This document shows positions 8,375 through 16,943 of a stretch of DNA of 64,000 bases, piece after piece. The stretch spans positions 372,001 through 436,000 of the forward strand of contig NZ_JAAUVN010000002.1 in NCBI RefSeq assembly GCF_012030425.1, in the 5' to 3' direction. A program made the position numbers and the translations under genes. Numbering within the stretch: position 1 is the stretch's first letter; each line of letters starts with the position of its first letter. The notes under the pieces were generated by a model. That model was given only the letters and a program-made list of their open reading frames with translations. It was not told the DNA's origin and did not search any database. The stretch is from Sphingobacterium sp. B16(2022) (lineage in GTDB: Bacteria; Bacteroidota; Bacteroidia; Sphingobacteriales; Sphingobacteriaceae).

Positions 8375-9928
8375 GTGAGCTTATCATTCAATTATATTGA
8401 TTATTTAGTTTTAGGATTATACGCGTTAATCTTATTATATGTTGGATTTCGTTTTAATAAAAAGGAAAAGAATCAGCAGGATATATTTTTGGGTGGACGC
8501 ACACTGAAATGGTGGCAGATCGGTTTTTCTATTTTTGGTGCTAATGCTGGCCCTATGATGTTGATCGGTTTTGCAAGTATAGGTTTTACGCATGGTATTG
8601 TTGCCAGTAATTTTGAATTATTGGCCTGGGTATTTCTCATGTTGCTTGCGATGGTTTTTCTTCCTTATTATTTGAAAACGAAGATCACTACAATCCCTCA
8701 ATTTTTACTGATACGTTTCGGTAAGCGATCCTATAATTTTTTAATAGTATATAGTTTGATTTCTATTCTGGTGGTGTGGTTAGGAAGTGCGCTTTATGCA
8801 GGAGGTTTGCTCATATCTGGAATATTCGGTATTTCGTTATTTACTGCGATCGCAGTGATCGCGGTGATTGCAACAAGCTTTACGGCAATTGGAGGGTTGA
8901 AAGCAGTGGTTCGGACAGGTGTATTTCAATCTGTTATCATTATCATCTCTTCTGTTATACTTACCTTTTTAGGGTTTCAGAAAATTGGCAGTGTTGATGC
9001 ATTGGTCAGTCAAACGCCAGAATCTTATTGGAAACTTTTTCTGCCGGCATCAAATGCCGCGTATTCTTGGGTAGGAATTTTATTAGGTTATCCTGTCGTC
9101 GCAATTTACTATTGGTGTGCCGATCAGACCATTGTTCAGAAAGTCCTGGCGGCTAGAGATCTGAAAGAAGGACAATACGGTGCTATCTTTATTGGAACCC
9201 TAAAAGTGATTATGCCGATTATATTTATCCTGCCGGGTATCATGTGTTATGTTTTGTTTCGAGATACAGCGCCTGATAATGCTTATATCACAATGATCAA
9301 AGAACTGATGCCTCATGGTCTTCTTGGTTTAAGTATTGCCGCATTGATTGCTTCGTTGGTCGATACTGTATCATCAAGTCTTAATTCATTCTGTACTGTT
9401 TTTACGTTGGATGTTGTTCAGCAATTTAAGGTGCTTAATAGGGAACAGCAGGTCAGGATGGGCAAATGGGTTACGGTGGTCGCCGCAATTGTTGGGGTAG
9501 GTATTGCACTTTTATTTTCGTATTCCGGTAAGGGATTTTTCGATCTAACGCAAGGATTAGTGTCCATTCTTTCGCCTCCGCTAGCAGTGGTCTTTCTATG
9601 GGGCATCTTTTGGAAGCGTATTAATGGTAAAGCGGCTGAAATCGTACTCTACGGTGGAGGATTCATTTGCTTGGTGTTAGGTGCTTGTCATGTACTTAAT
9701 TATCCTTATGAAGGATATTGGCCTCATTTTTTAATGCTTTCTTTTTATATTTTTGTAGCATTGAGTGTCGTTATTGTTGCTGTAACTTTATTAACAAAGT
9801 CTGAAGTTAAGACGGAGGTCCCTACATTATTGGACGTTAAAGATAAAATGGGCAGTTCTAGTTCTATTTGGTGGACATGGGCAGCTCTTGCAACGGTCAT
9901 GATTGCGATATATATTTATTTTAATTGA
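8375..9928 (+). CDS. Sodium:solute symporter (SSS family)
   Basis: This 517-residue inner-membrane protein has about 13-14 hydrophobic segments and the SSS pattern: an early GGRTLKWWQIGFSIFGANAG loop and ADQTIVQKVLAARD in the middle. It begins with GTG (8375) 21 bp after the enolase-superfamily gene; no ATG fits better. It probably imports the monosaccharide or sugar acid handled by the two upstream enzymes using the Na+ gradient. It is clearly different in sequence from the second symporter at 31580, which is linked to the xylose genes, so the two likely carry different sugars. Confidence 0.88.
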   Translation: MSLSFNYIDYLVLGLYALILLYVGFRFNKKEKNQQDIFLGGRTLKWWQIGFSIFGANAGPMMLIGFASIGFTHGIVASNFELLAWVFLMLLAMVFLPYYLKTKITTIPQFLLIRFGKRSYNFLIVYSLISILVVWLGSALYAGGLLISGIFGISLFTAIAVIAVIATSFTAIGGLKAVVRTGVFQSVIIIISSVILTFLGFQKIGSVDALVSQTPESYWKLFLPASNAAYSWVGILLGYPVVAIYYWCADQTIVQKVLAARDLKEGQYGAIFIGTLKVIMPIIFILPGIMCYVLFRDTAPDNAYITMIKELMPHGLLGLSIAALIASLVDTVSSSLNSFCTVFTLDVVQQFKVLNREQQVRMGKWVTVVAAIVGVGIALLFSYSGKGFFDLTQGLVSILSPPLAVVFLWGIFWKRINGKAAEIVLYGGGFICLVLGACHVLNYPYEGYWPHFLMLSFYIFVALSVVIVAVTLLTKSEVKTEVPTLLDVKDKMGSSSSIWWTWAALATVMIAIYIYFN

Positions 9929-9935
9929 TATAGTT

Positions 9936-10367
9936 ATGAAAAATTTTGGGATAAGTTTTGTTTTATTATGCAGTTCTATCTTATTTGTCATGTGCAAGCA
10001 ACCTGAAAATAATCAGGATTCTACAACATTTGAAGAGAAAGTTTTTGTTGTGAATACGGTTGATAATGATGAAAAGCTACAGGAATATTTAACTTATCAT
10101 AAGCAGGTATGGCCTGAAGTTGAGGCTGGATTTAAGAAAGCAGGCTATAATCGGATCACACTTTATCATTTTAAAGATCTCATTGTAATGGCGATATCTG
10201 TACCTGTGGGTGCTGATCTAGATGAAATGGGGAAAGTAGCTGAAGCCCATAATCCCAAATGCGCTTCATGGAATAAGTTAATGAATACCTATCAAAAGGG
10301 TGTCAATGGAACAGAAGAAGGGGAAAAGTGGGTAGAGGCTTTTCCCTTCTATGAATTTAACAATTAA
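9936..10367 (+). CDS. L-rhamnose mutarotase (RhaM)-like protein with an export signal
   Basis: Residues from about 34 onward (KVFVVNTVDNDEKLQEYLTYHKQVWPEV ... ASWNKLMNTY) match the RhaM/DUF718 mutarotase family, which interconverts anomers of 6-deoxy-hexoses. The conserved Tyr/His pair (LTYHKQVWP) and a Trp are seen. Unlike the usual roughly 104-residue cytoplasmic enzyme, this one has a hydrophobic N-terminus ending FVMC at residues 17-20. This suggests a lipoprotein, although Met at -1 is atypical. The ATG at 9936 is chosen because translation from 9903 would run inside the symporter gene and add an unlikely prefix. The 3' end overlaps the convergent AraC gene by 4 bp. Confidence 0.8.
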   Translation: MKNFGISFVLLCSSILFVMCKQPENNQDSTTFEEKVFVVNTVDNDEKLQEYLTYHKQVWPEVEAGFKKAGYNRITLYHFKDLIVMAISVPVGADLDEMGKVAEAHNPKCASWNKLMNTYQKGVNGTEEGEKWVEAFPFYEFNN

Positions 10368-11245
10368 AGTGTTTCAATCTCGGCGGTAATTTTGTATTTC
10401 TTGGCAAAATCTCGAGGTGAACTACCCTTGACATCTTTAAAATGCTTGTTGAAGTTGGAAATATTATTATAGCCACTTTTATAGCAGGTTTCCGTGATGT
10501 TGTAATTTCCTTCCATTAATAATTTGGCGGCATGCCCGATACGTATTTCCTTGATGAAATCAACTAATGTCCGGTTAGTCTGCATTTTGAAAAATCGACA
10601 AAAAGCAGAGGTGGACATTGGTACGACAGAAGCCACATCCTGAAGAGAAATATCTTCTTTAAAATGCTTAAATATATAGTCGAATACACGATTAATTCGA
10701 TTGGCCTCAGTCGAAGTTTCGATAATATGAAATGAGGGTGATGATAGCGTTTTACATGTAGACGATAAAGCCAATTTGTCCAATAGTTGTAACATTAGAA
10801 CTGCGCGTGTAAGTCCAGTGGCAGTCAACATTTGGTATAATATTTCCTTTGCATCAACCACAATTGTACCGGTGAACAATACACCTTTTGATGCATTTTC
10901 GAAAAGTTGGTTTAAATGCACGGCCTCCGGCTTTGTCAACAGATCTTTTCCGAGGAAATCGGGATAGAAATGTACAATAATAGCATCAGCAGGACGCTTG
11001 CTGTTTATCGTATTGTAATATTGCCAACAGTGAGGCAAATAACTCCCCAGAAGTACGAGTTCGTCTCCCTTAAAATCTTCAATATGATCACCTATAAAAC
11101 GCTTTCCAGTGCAGTTTTCCAATAAGGCTATCTCAAAATTCACATGCGATTTTAAGGAAGTATATTTCTTGATTTCCAATTCTTCTGCACGGATCGTAAA
11201 TGACTGATCTGGCGGAAAGGTGAAATTTTCGTAGATGTGTTGCAT
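10364..11245 (-). CDS. AraC-family transcriptional regulator
   Basis: This 293-residue AraC/XylS regulator has an N-terminal sugar-sensing cupin-like region (residues about 10-170) and a C-terminal double helix-turn-helix (about 185-285). The latter includes ISLQDVASVVPMSTSAFCRFFK and the typical GYNNISNFNKHFKDVKGSSPRDF second helix. It is encoded convergently to the mutarotase and divergently from SusC2. One copy of the shared promoter-region element (11363-11430) lies in the 420-bp divergent region, about 118 bp from its own start. It is therefore the best candidate to control SusC2/SusD2, the enzyme operon at 16944 and the xylose operon. That assignment is inference. Confidence 0.88.
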   Translation of the reverse strand: MQHIYENFTFPPDQSFTIRAEELEIKKYTSLKSHVNFEIALLENCTGKRFIGDHIEDFKGDELVLLGSYLPHCWQYYNTINSKRPADAIIVHFYPDFLGKDLLTKPEAVHLNQLFENASKGVLFTGTIVVDAKEILYQMLTATGLTRAVLMLQLLDKLALSSTCKTLSSPSFHIIETSTEANRINRVFDYIFKHFKEDISLQDVASVVPMSTSAFCRFFKMQTNRTLVDFIKEIRIGHAAKLLMEGNYNITETCYKSGYNNISNFNKHFKDVKGSSPRDFAKKYKITAEIETL

Positions 11246-11362
11246 AATGTTAGTAATAAGTTCTGGTAGAAGAGCAGATATTATAACGGGTTATTTTTTA
11301 GTGCACCTAAAGATATATAAAAAATGCAACTAAATAAAGTTGTTCTGCTTAAATATAGTTGA

Positions 11363-11430
11363 GCGCAAAAATAACATTATAAAATAGCAAATTATTGGTG
11401 GTTATCCCTTTATATAATATTGAGATTTAT
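11363..11430 (+). promoter_or_regulatory. Shared promoter-region element, copy A (upstream of SusC2 / AraC)
   Basis: Key blocks are TAACATTATA at 11372, CAAATTATTGGTGG further in, and TTGAGATTTAT at 11420. Copies B (16766-16832) and C (28291-28354) keep the same 48-bp register from the first block to the last. A possible -7-like TAATATTG lies at 11415-11422. It sits between the divergent AraC gene and SusC2, so it could serve both. The remaining part of this 420-bp gap holds the SusC2 leader hairpin and no gene that I can support. Confidence 0.65.
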
Positions 11431-11596
11431 TCCGATAAACAATCTGTGACCACAGGTTAGCATATCAAAAACCAAATTATGAATTATACTATTGGAAGAC
11501 AGGCGTAAACTAAAGTCTATGCAATTCTTTACGTATAAATAATCTAATGAAAAATATAATTGCCTATGGATAAGAATATAGACGAATGAAAAAAAA

Positions 11597-11668
11597 CAAT
11601 GAAGGAATGCGACTCCTTCATTGCTCATTAATTTCCTAATTAACTAATCAAGAATATACTAAATTATG
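11597..11668 (+). promoter_or_regulatory. SusC2 mRNA leader: hairpin plus start-site motif
   Basis: A perfect 10-bp stem, CAATGAAGGA (11597-11606) with TCCTTCATTG (11614-11623), encloses a 7-nt loop. About 42 nt later the sequence ends CTAAATTATGAA around the SusC2 start at 11666. The layout matches the SusC1 leader, though the intermediate sequence is looser. Lack of a T-run after the hairpin argues against a terminator. Confidence 0.6.
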
Positions 11669-14600
11669 AAAAATGTCAAATTAATACACATTCTAAATTT
11701 TGGCAAAAAGACAAAGAATCTAACACTATTATGTGCGCTGGCTGCGATCAACAACTCGACCCATGCAGCAACAGAATTTGTTACTTTAAATACTGGTCAA
11801 ATTGAGCTTGAAAACAAGAAAAATAATCAACAAGAAATAATTGTTTCCGGTAGGATCGTTGATGTAAATGGAAATCCTTTGAAAGGAGTTACTGTAGCTG
11901 AAAAAGGGAAACGAAACCAACAGAAAACACAAGAGGACGGTAAATATCAAATAAGAGTTTCCTCTTCAAGTTTTTTAGTTTATACCTACATCGGATATGA
12001 GACTCTTGAGCGTGCAGTTCAGGGTAAAAGTGTCCACGATGTCACAATGAAAGTGGGAATTAGTGATTTAGATGAGGTCGTGGTTATTGGCTATACTTCT
12101 CAAAAGAAATCATTATTGACAGGAGCGGTTTCTACAATGAAAGTCGATGAAACATTAAATACAATTCCTACAACCTCAGCGGGAAATTTATTGATTGGAA
12201 AACTGCCTGGTGTAAATGTTAGTACTGTAAATGCGATTCCTGGATCGCAACCAAGTATCAGTATTAGAACAGGATCATCTCTTAATAATCAAAACGTAAC
12301 GTACGTGATTGATGGTGTGGTGAGAGGTGCAGGAGATTTTAACAATTTAAGCCCTAACGAGATTGATGATATTACCGTTTTGAAAGATGCCGCCTCAGCA
12401 GCTATATATGGTTCTAGGTCTGCTGGCGGTGTTATTTTAGTGACGACAAAAAAGGGAAGTTTAGGTAAACCGACTTTTAATTTTTCGACGGGATATAGTA
12501 TCGATACACGTACTAAAAATATGGGTCTAACCAGCGCAGTACAAGCGGGGGAATTGTATTCGCGCATCAATGGATCAGCAGATCCTGCTGGTTGGGCATG
12601 GTCACAGGAAGAATTGGACCATTATAAAAATATCAATAATGGATGGGGCTACGATCAGTTGGCGGATGTCTGGCAAAATCCAACAACGCAAACCAATAAT
12701 TTAAGTGTTAATGGTGGAAGTGAAAGGGTGCGTTATTTTGGGGCAGGGTCTTACGTAAAGCAAAAGGGATTTTTAGAACCGATGACTTACGATAAGTATA
12801 ATGTGAGAATGAATGTGACAGCAGATATTACGAAAGATTTAGAAATTTTCACGGGATTTGCGTTGTACAATGACATGACAGGACGCATTGCTGATAATGC
12901 CGATCCTGCTGATACTTATGGTAAATTGAGGATATGGCAACCTGATCAACCCGTTTATACAAATAATGGACAGTTTATAGATTATGGATGGATCGGTAAT
13001 GTAGGAGCTCGTGTTGCAGGCGCTAGTGGTTACGATAAGGAGAACCATTTGAAGCCACAATTGATTTTGAGTGGTACTTATAAAGCTCCTTTTTTAAAAG
13101 GTCTGAGTGCAAAGGCGATGTATAGTAGAAGTTGGGCTAATAATATGAGAAATCGCTTCTTTACAAATTACGATATGATGGTGATGAAGAGAAGCGGAAC
13201 GAATAATCGTATTGTGTCTACTGATGATAATGATATTACAGGTGTGCGGAGATCAACATGGGTAGGTAAAGATTTTATTGAGCGTAAATCAACTTGGAGC
13301 GATGACAAACAGTTTAATATGCAATTGAACTATGCAAATGTTTTTAATGAAAAACATCGCGTAGCTGCAGCCTTAGTTACTGAATGGTATGAAGGTGCTG
13401 GTTCTGGTGTAACGGGGGGACGCGAAACCTTTCCAGTTTATAGAACGGATCAATTTTGGGCAGCGAGTGGTGCTAGGGCAGACACGTGGGGAGATGGAGA
13501 TACGGATTGGGTGAGTGGACGAATGTCGTATATAGGTCAGTTTAATTATACTTATGCTGATAAGTATTTGTTTAACTTTTCTTTTCGTGAAGACGGTTCT
13601 ATGAATTTTGCACCTGAACAACGTTGGGGCTTTTTTCCCGCTGGATCTGCTGGTTGGGTGATTTCTGAAGAAAACTTCTTTAATAAGTCCATTGTTCAGA
13701 CTTTAAAATTGCGTGGATCCGTAGGCTTAACTGGTAACGATGCTGTAGGAGGTTGGCAATGGCAACAATCGTATCAATCGGGTAGTTCAGCATATTTTGG
13801 TACTAGCCCAGCGCGATCAGTAGGGTTAACTTATGGAAACGTAGTTAATCCAAATCTAACTTGGGAGAAAGCACTGAGTTACAATTTCGGAGTGGATATG
13901 AACTTGTTCAAAAATTGGAATGTATCTGCAGATTATTGGTTCCGTAATTCTTATGATATTTTAGGAAACCGTCAAAATACACTACCGTCAACTTATAGTT
14001 TATCAATGCCTGCTGAAAATTATGGCGAGATTGATGCACAGGGAATGGATTTGCAACTGGGGTACCGCGAAGGAGATGACAAAGTAAGTTATTTTGCAAA
14101 CTTAACAATGTCCTACGGTTGGAATAAAGTAATTAAACAGGATTATGCAGAGAATGCGCAATGGATTGATATTCCTGTCGGTAAATCTAGAAGCAATATC
14201 ACGGGTTGGGCGTTTGATCAGATTATCCGTACTCAGGAACAATTAGATGCTTTTAATCAAGCCAATCCTAAATATAAACATAATGGATTATCGCCTGAAT
14301 TAGGAATGATGGTCTATAAAGATTTAAACGGACCTGATGGTGTTCCTGACGGAATTATAAACGATTGGGACCGGATTATGCTCCGGTCAAAAAATTTCCC
14401 TGTCATATTTGGTCTGAATCTAGGAATAAGTTGGAAAGGGTTTCATTTGGAAACGATGTTATCTGGACGTTTAGGGGAAAAGAAATGGATGTCAGATTTA
14501 GCAGGTGGGGTAGAATGGAACCGAATGTGGGATCAATGGTATGATGATAGCTGGACTTCAGAAAATCCAAATGCAACCTTGCCGAAACGTATTGGAGCAA

Positions 14601-14866
14601 ATAATGCAAAGACATACCAAACGAATAGTGAATACTGGTTGAAAGACGCCAGTTTCATGCGCATGAAATATTTAACACTGAGTTATAATCTGCCAAAGAA
14701 TGGAGCATTTTACAATAAAGTATTTGAGAATGTACGCTTGTTTGCTACAGGTACGAATCTATTTGTGTTGAGCAAATTTAATAAATATTATGATCCGGAG
14801 ATCGGTAATGGGAATGCTTTTCCAGTGTTAAGGTCCTACAATTTTGGTATCGATGTTAAATTCTAA
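11666..14866 (+). CDS. susC: SusC/RagA-family TonB-dependent outer-membrane receptor (SusC2)
   Basis: This 1066-residue TonB-dependent importer is paralogous to SusC1. It has a signal region to about residue 35 (ending near THAA), then a carboxypeptidase-regulatory-like domain (VSGRIVDVNGNPLKGV). A TonB-box-like DLDEVVVIGYTSQKK, a plug (LTGAVSTMK...SISIRTGSS...VILVTTKKG) and a beta-barrel ending GIDVKF complete it. SusD2 follows 12 bp downstream. The promoter region contains shared element copy A and a hairpin leader, so this pair is probably induced together with the downstream enzyme genes. Confidence 0.95.
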   Translation: MKNVKLIHILNFGKKTKNLTLLCALAAINNSTHAATEFVTLNTGQIELENKKNNQQEIIVSGRIVDVNGNPLKGVTVAEKGKRNQQKTQEDGKYQIRVSSSSFLVYTYIGYETLERAVQGKSVHDVTMKVGISDLDEVVVIGYTSQKKSLLTGAVSTMKVDETLNTIPTTSAGNLLIGKLPGVNVSTVNAIPGSQPSISIRTGSSLNNQNVTYVIDGVVRGAGDFNNLSPNEIDDITVLKDAASAAIYGSRSAGGVILVTTKKGSLGKPTFNFSTGYSIDTRTKNMGLTSAVQAGELYSRINGSADPAGWAWSQEELDHYKNINNGWGYDQLADVWQNPTTQTNNLSVNGGSERVRYFGAGSYVKQKGFLEPMTYDKYNVRMNVTADITKDLEIFTGFALYNDMTGRIADNADPADTYGKLRIWQPDQPVYTNNGQFIDYGWIGNVGARVAGASGYDKENHLKPQLILSGTYKAPFLKGLSAKAMYSRSWANNMRNRFFTNYDMMVMKRSGTNNRIVSTDDNDITGVRRSTWVGKDFIERKSTWSDDKQFNMQLNYANVFNEKHRVAAALVTEWYEGAGSGVTGGRETFPVYRTDQFWAASGARADTWGDGDTDWVSGRMSYIGQFNYTYADKYLFNFSFREDGSMNFAPEQRWGFFPAGSAGWVISEENFFNKSIVQTLKLRGSVGLTGNDAVGGWQWQQSYQSGSSAYFGTSPARSVGLTYGNVVNPNLTWEKALSYNFGVDMNLFKNWNVSADYWFRNSYDILGNRQNTLPSTYSLSMPAENYGEIDAQGMDLQLGYREGDDKVSYFANLTMSYGWNKVIKQDYAENAQWIDIPVGKSRSNITGWAFDQIIRTQEQLDAFNQANPKYKHNGLSPELGMMVYKDLNGPDGVPDGIINDWDRIMLRSKNFPVIFGLNLGISWKGFHLETMLSGRLGEKKWMSDLAGGVEWNRMWDQWYDDSWTSENPNATLPKRIGANNAKTYQTNSEYWLKDASFMRMKYLTLSYNLPKNGAFYNKVFENVRLFATGTNLFVLSKFNKYYDPEIGNGNAFPVLRSYNFGIDVKF

Positions 14867-14878
14867 ACCTAAGACGAT

Positions 14879-16669
14879 ATGAAACTTAAGAATATTATAT
14901 ATAGTACTGCTTTTGCATTGCTGTTAAGCAGCTGTAATTTAGATTATGAAAATACGGCTACAATTAGTCCAGAAAATGTATGGTCTGATAAAGTGATGAT
15001 CAATGCTTTTATGACAGATATTTATGGAAGGATGTTGCCAGAGTGGCCAATAGCTGCTAATGTGACGGATGAAGGTATGAATGGTCCTACAGATATGGGA
15101 AACTTGGCTAGGGGATTGATCGACGTAGATAATCAAGGTCAAAAGTGGGATTATGCAAATATAGATCGTATTAATTTCTTTTTGAAACAATTGGAGACCG
15201 TGACGGTATTGTCCGATTCAGAAAAGAAAATGATGATCGGTCAAGCTAAATTTTGGAGAGCCTGGGATTATTGGGGTAAGGTATGGGCAACAGGAGGCGT
15301 TCCACTTATTTTGGATGTTCAAGATATTACAAATGTGCCTTCCTTATTTGTCTCTCGCAATACTACCTCAGAATGCGTTGCTCAAATATTAAAGGACTTG
15401 GACGAAGCAATCGCCGTATTACCTGATACTTGGACCGGTGCAGATTATGGGAAAATTGATAAAGGAGTTGCATTGGCTTTTAAGGGACGTCTATTGTTGC
15501 AGTATGCAAGCCCGCTATTCAATCCATCTAATGATAAGGTACGATGGGAACAAGCTTATTTAGCAAATAAAGTGGCTGTTGATTTTCTAAAGACAGTAGG
15601 AAAAGGATTGTTTAATGGCAAATTTGAAGATATTTGGTATAGCGAACGTAATAATGAAGTAATTATGGTCAATCAGTATTACTATCCTGATCATAGATTG
15701 GATCAAAAGAATATTCGTCCTGAGCCATTGACTAAAGATAATGCCAATTTTAATCAAGCTATTTTACCCTTATTAATGGCTTATCCTAAAAAGGATGGAT
15801 CGAAACTTGTTTTGGATGAAAATCGTTTGAAAAACGATCCAGCATATAACGAACAGTTTATGACCGATTTTTATGTGGATCGAGATCCCCGCTTCTATGC
15901 TACCGTTTTTTCTCCGGGTACAGCTTATCCAGCAAGCGATGTTCTGTCAGGAGGAATGAAGTATTGGAATGCCTGGCGCAAAGTGACCGATCCGAAAGCA
16001 GAATCTGGGTTTAAGTATACCAGTCTGATATTTGATCAGTTAGGTAAGGGAGTAGGTGGTAGTGCTTCCGGATACTTTCAACTCAAAGGTATTGATAAGG
16101 CATTGACCATACCTACAGTATATGATGCACAGACAGATTGGGTTGAAATCCGCTTTGCAGAAGTGCTCATGAACTATGGTGAATGTGCCAATGAGGTTGG
16201 AAAAAGTGCAGAGGCATTACAGGTACTATATGACATACGTAAACGAGCGGGAATTGAGCTTGGATTAGGAAATTATGGTATTACAGCTACTGATCAAGCT
16301 GGCATACGCAAAGCCTATATGGATGAAAGGTTCATTGAATTTGCTTATGAAGGTAAACGTTGGACTGACATTCGTCGATGGAAAAGATATGATTTGTTGA
16401 ATACCATTAAATTTCGTTCTGGACTTAATGCTGTAATTAAAAATGAACAAGATTTGAAAAATTTTGATTGGACTAAAGATATGTATGATCCATCAGTACG
16501 CAAGTTATTCCGTTTTGAATTTGTAGAATGCCTAGATGGTGATAAACAATATCAATTTAAATTGGATTTAAACCATTGGTTTTACCCGGTCCACAAGGAT
16601 GTATTGAATCGGAATTCCAAAATACAACAAAACAAAGAATGGGGAGGAACATTTGATCCTCTACTTTAA
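14879..16669 (+). CDS. susD: SusD/RagB-family surface glycan-binding lipoprotein (SusD2)
   Basis: This 596-residue SusD partner of SusC2 has a short signal peptide with lipobox LSSC and the lipidated cysteine at residue 19. It shows the N-terminal IGQAKFWRAWDYWGKVW helix, a GGVP turn, the ERFIEFAYEGKRWTDIRRW motif and the C-terminal QQNKEWGGTFDP signature. It would bind glycan at the surface and lid the SusC2 barrel. Both SusDs contain the same landmarks, but the sequences differ enough that different ligand preferences are plausible. A terminator follows. Confidence 0.95.
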   Translation: MKLKNIIYSTAFALLLSSCNLDYENTATISPENVWSDKVMINAFMTDIYGRMLPEWPIAANVTDEGMNGPTDMGNLARGLIDVDNQGQKWDYANIDRINFFLKQLETVTVLSDSEKKMMIGQAKFWRAWDYWGKVWATGGVPLILDVQDITNVPSLFVSRNTTSECVAQILKDLDEAIAVLPDTWTGADYGKIDKGVALAFKGRLLLQYASPLFNPSNDKVRWEQAYLANKVAVDFLKTVGKGLFNGKFEDIWYSERNNEVIMVNQYYYPDHRLDQKNIRPEPLTKDNANFNQAILPLLMAYPKKDGSKLVLDENRLKNDPAYNEQFMTDFYVDRDPRFYATVFSPGTAYPASDVLSGGMKYWNAWRKVTDPKAESGFKYTSLIFDQLGKGVGGSASGYFQLKGIDKALTIPTVYDAQTDWVEIRFAEVLMNYGECANEVGKSAEALQVLYDIRKRAGIELGLGNYGITATDQAGIRKAYMDERFIEFAYEGKRWTDIRRWKRYDLLNTIKFRSGLNAVIKNEQDLKNFDWTKDMYDPSVRKLFRFEFVECLDGDKQYQFKLDLNHWFYPVHKDVLNRNSKIQQNKEWGGTFDPLL

Positions 16670-16692
16670 GATTTTTTTAACTAAGATAAAAT

Positions 16693-16725
16693 GGCGACTT
16701 ATTCACAAAATAAGTCGCCGTTTTG
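16693..16725 (+). terminator. Terminator after susD2
   Basis: An 11-bp perfect stem, GGCGACTTATT (16693-16703) with AATAAGTCGCC (16709-16719), has a 5-nt loop and is followed by GTTTTG. Confidence 0.8.
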
Positions 16726-16765
16726 TTTCATGAGAAGCCATCATTAGTTTTGATCATAAGCATAA

Positions 16766-16832
16766 GTGCAAAATAACATTATAATAGATCAAATTATTGG
16801 TGGTAATCCAGATAGAATATAGTGAAGTTTAC
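16766..16832 (+). promoter_or_regulatory. Shared promoter-region element, copy B (upstream of the enzyme operon)
   Basis: TAACATTATA at 16774 and CAAATTATTGGTGGT are identical to copy A, and GTGAAGTTTAC at 16822 occupies the same offset (48 bp) as TTGAGATTTAT in copies A and C. It lies about 170 bp before the ATG at 16944 and after the susD2 terminator, so it should control a new transcription unit starting with the LamG/TIM-barrel gene. Confidence 0.7.
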
Positions 16833-16943
16833 AGTTGAATCGTTTGAGATGAAGTTTTTAGAGGAAAACCAGCGCTTTATTTCTTGATTTTAACCAGTAA
16901 TAAAAATCCCAATGTTAATCTAATGGGTTGTTAGCAGTTGATT

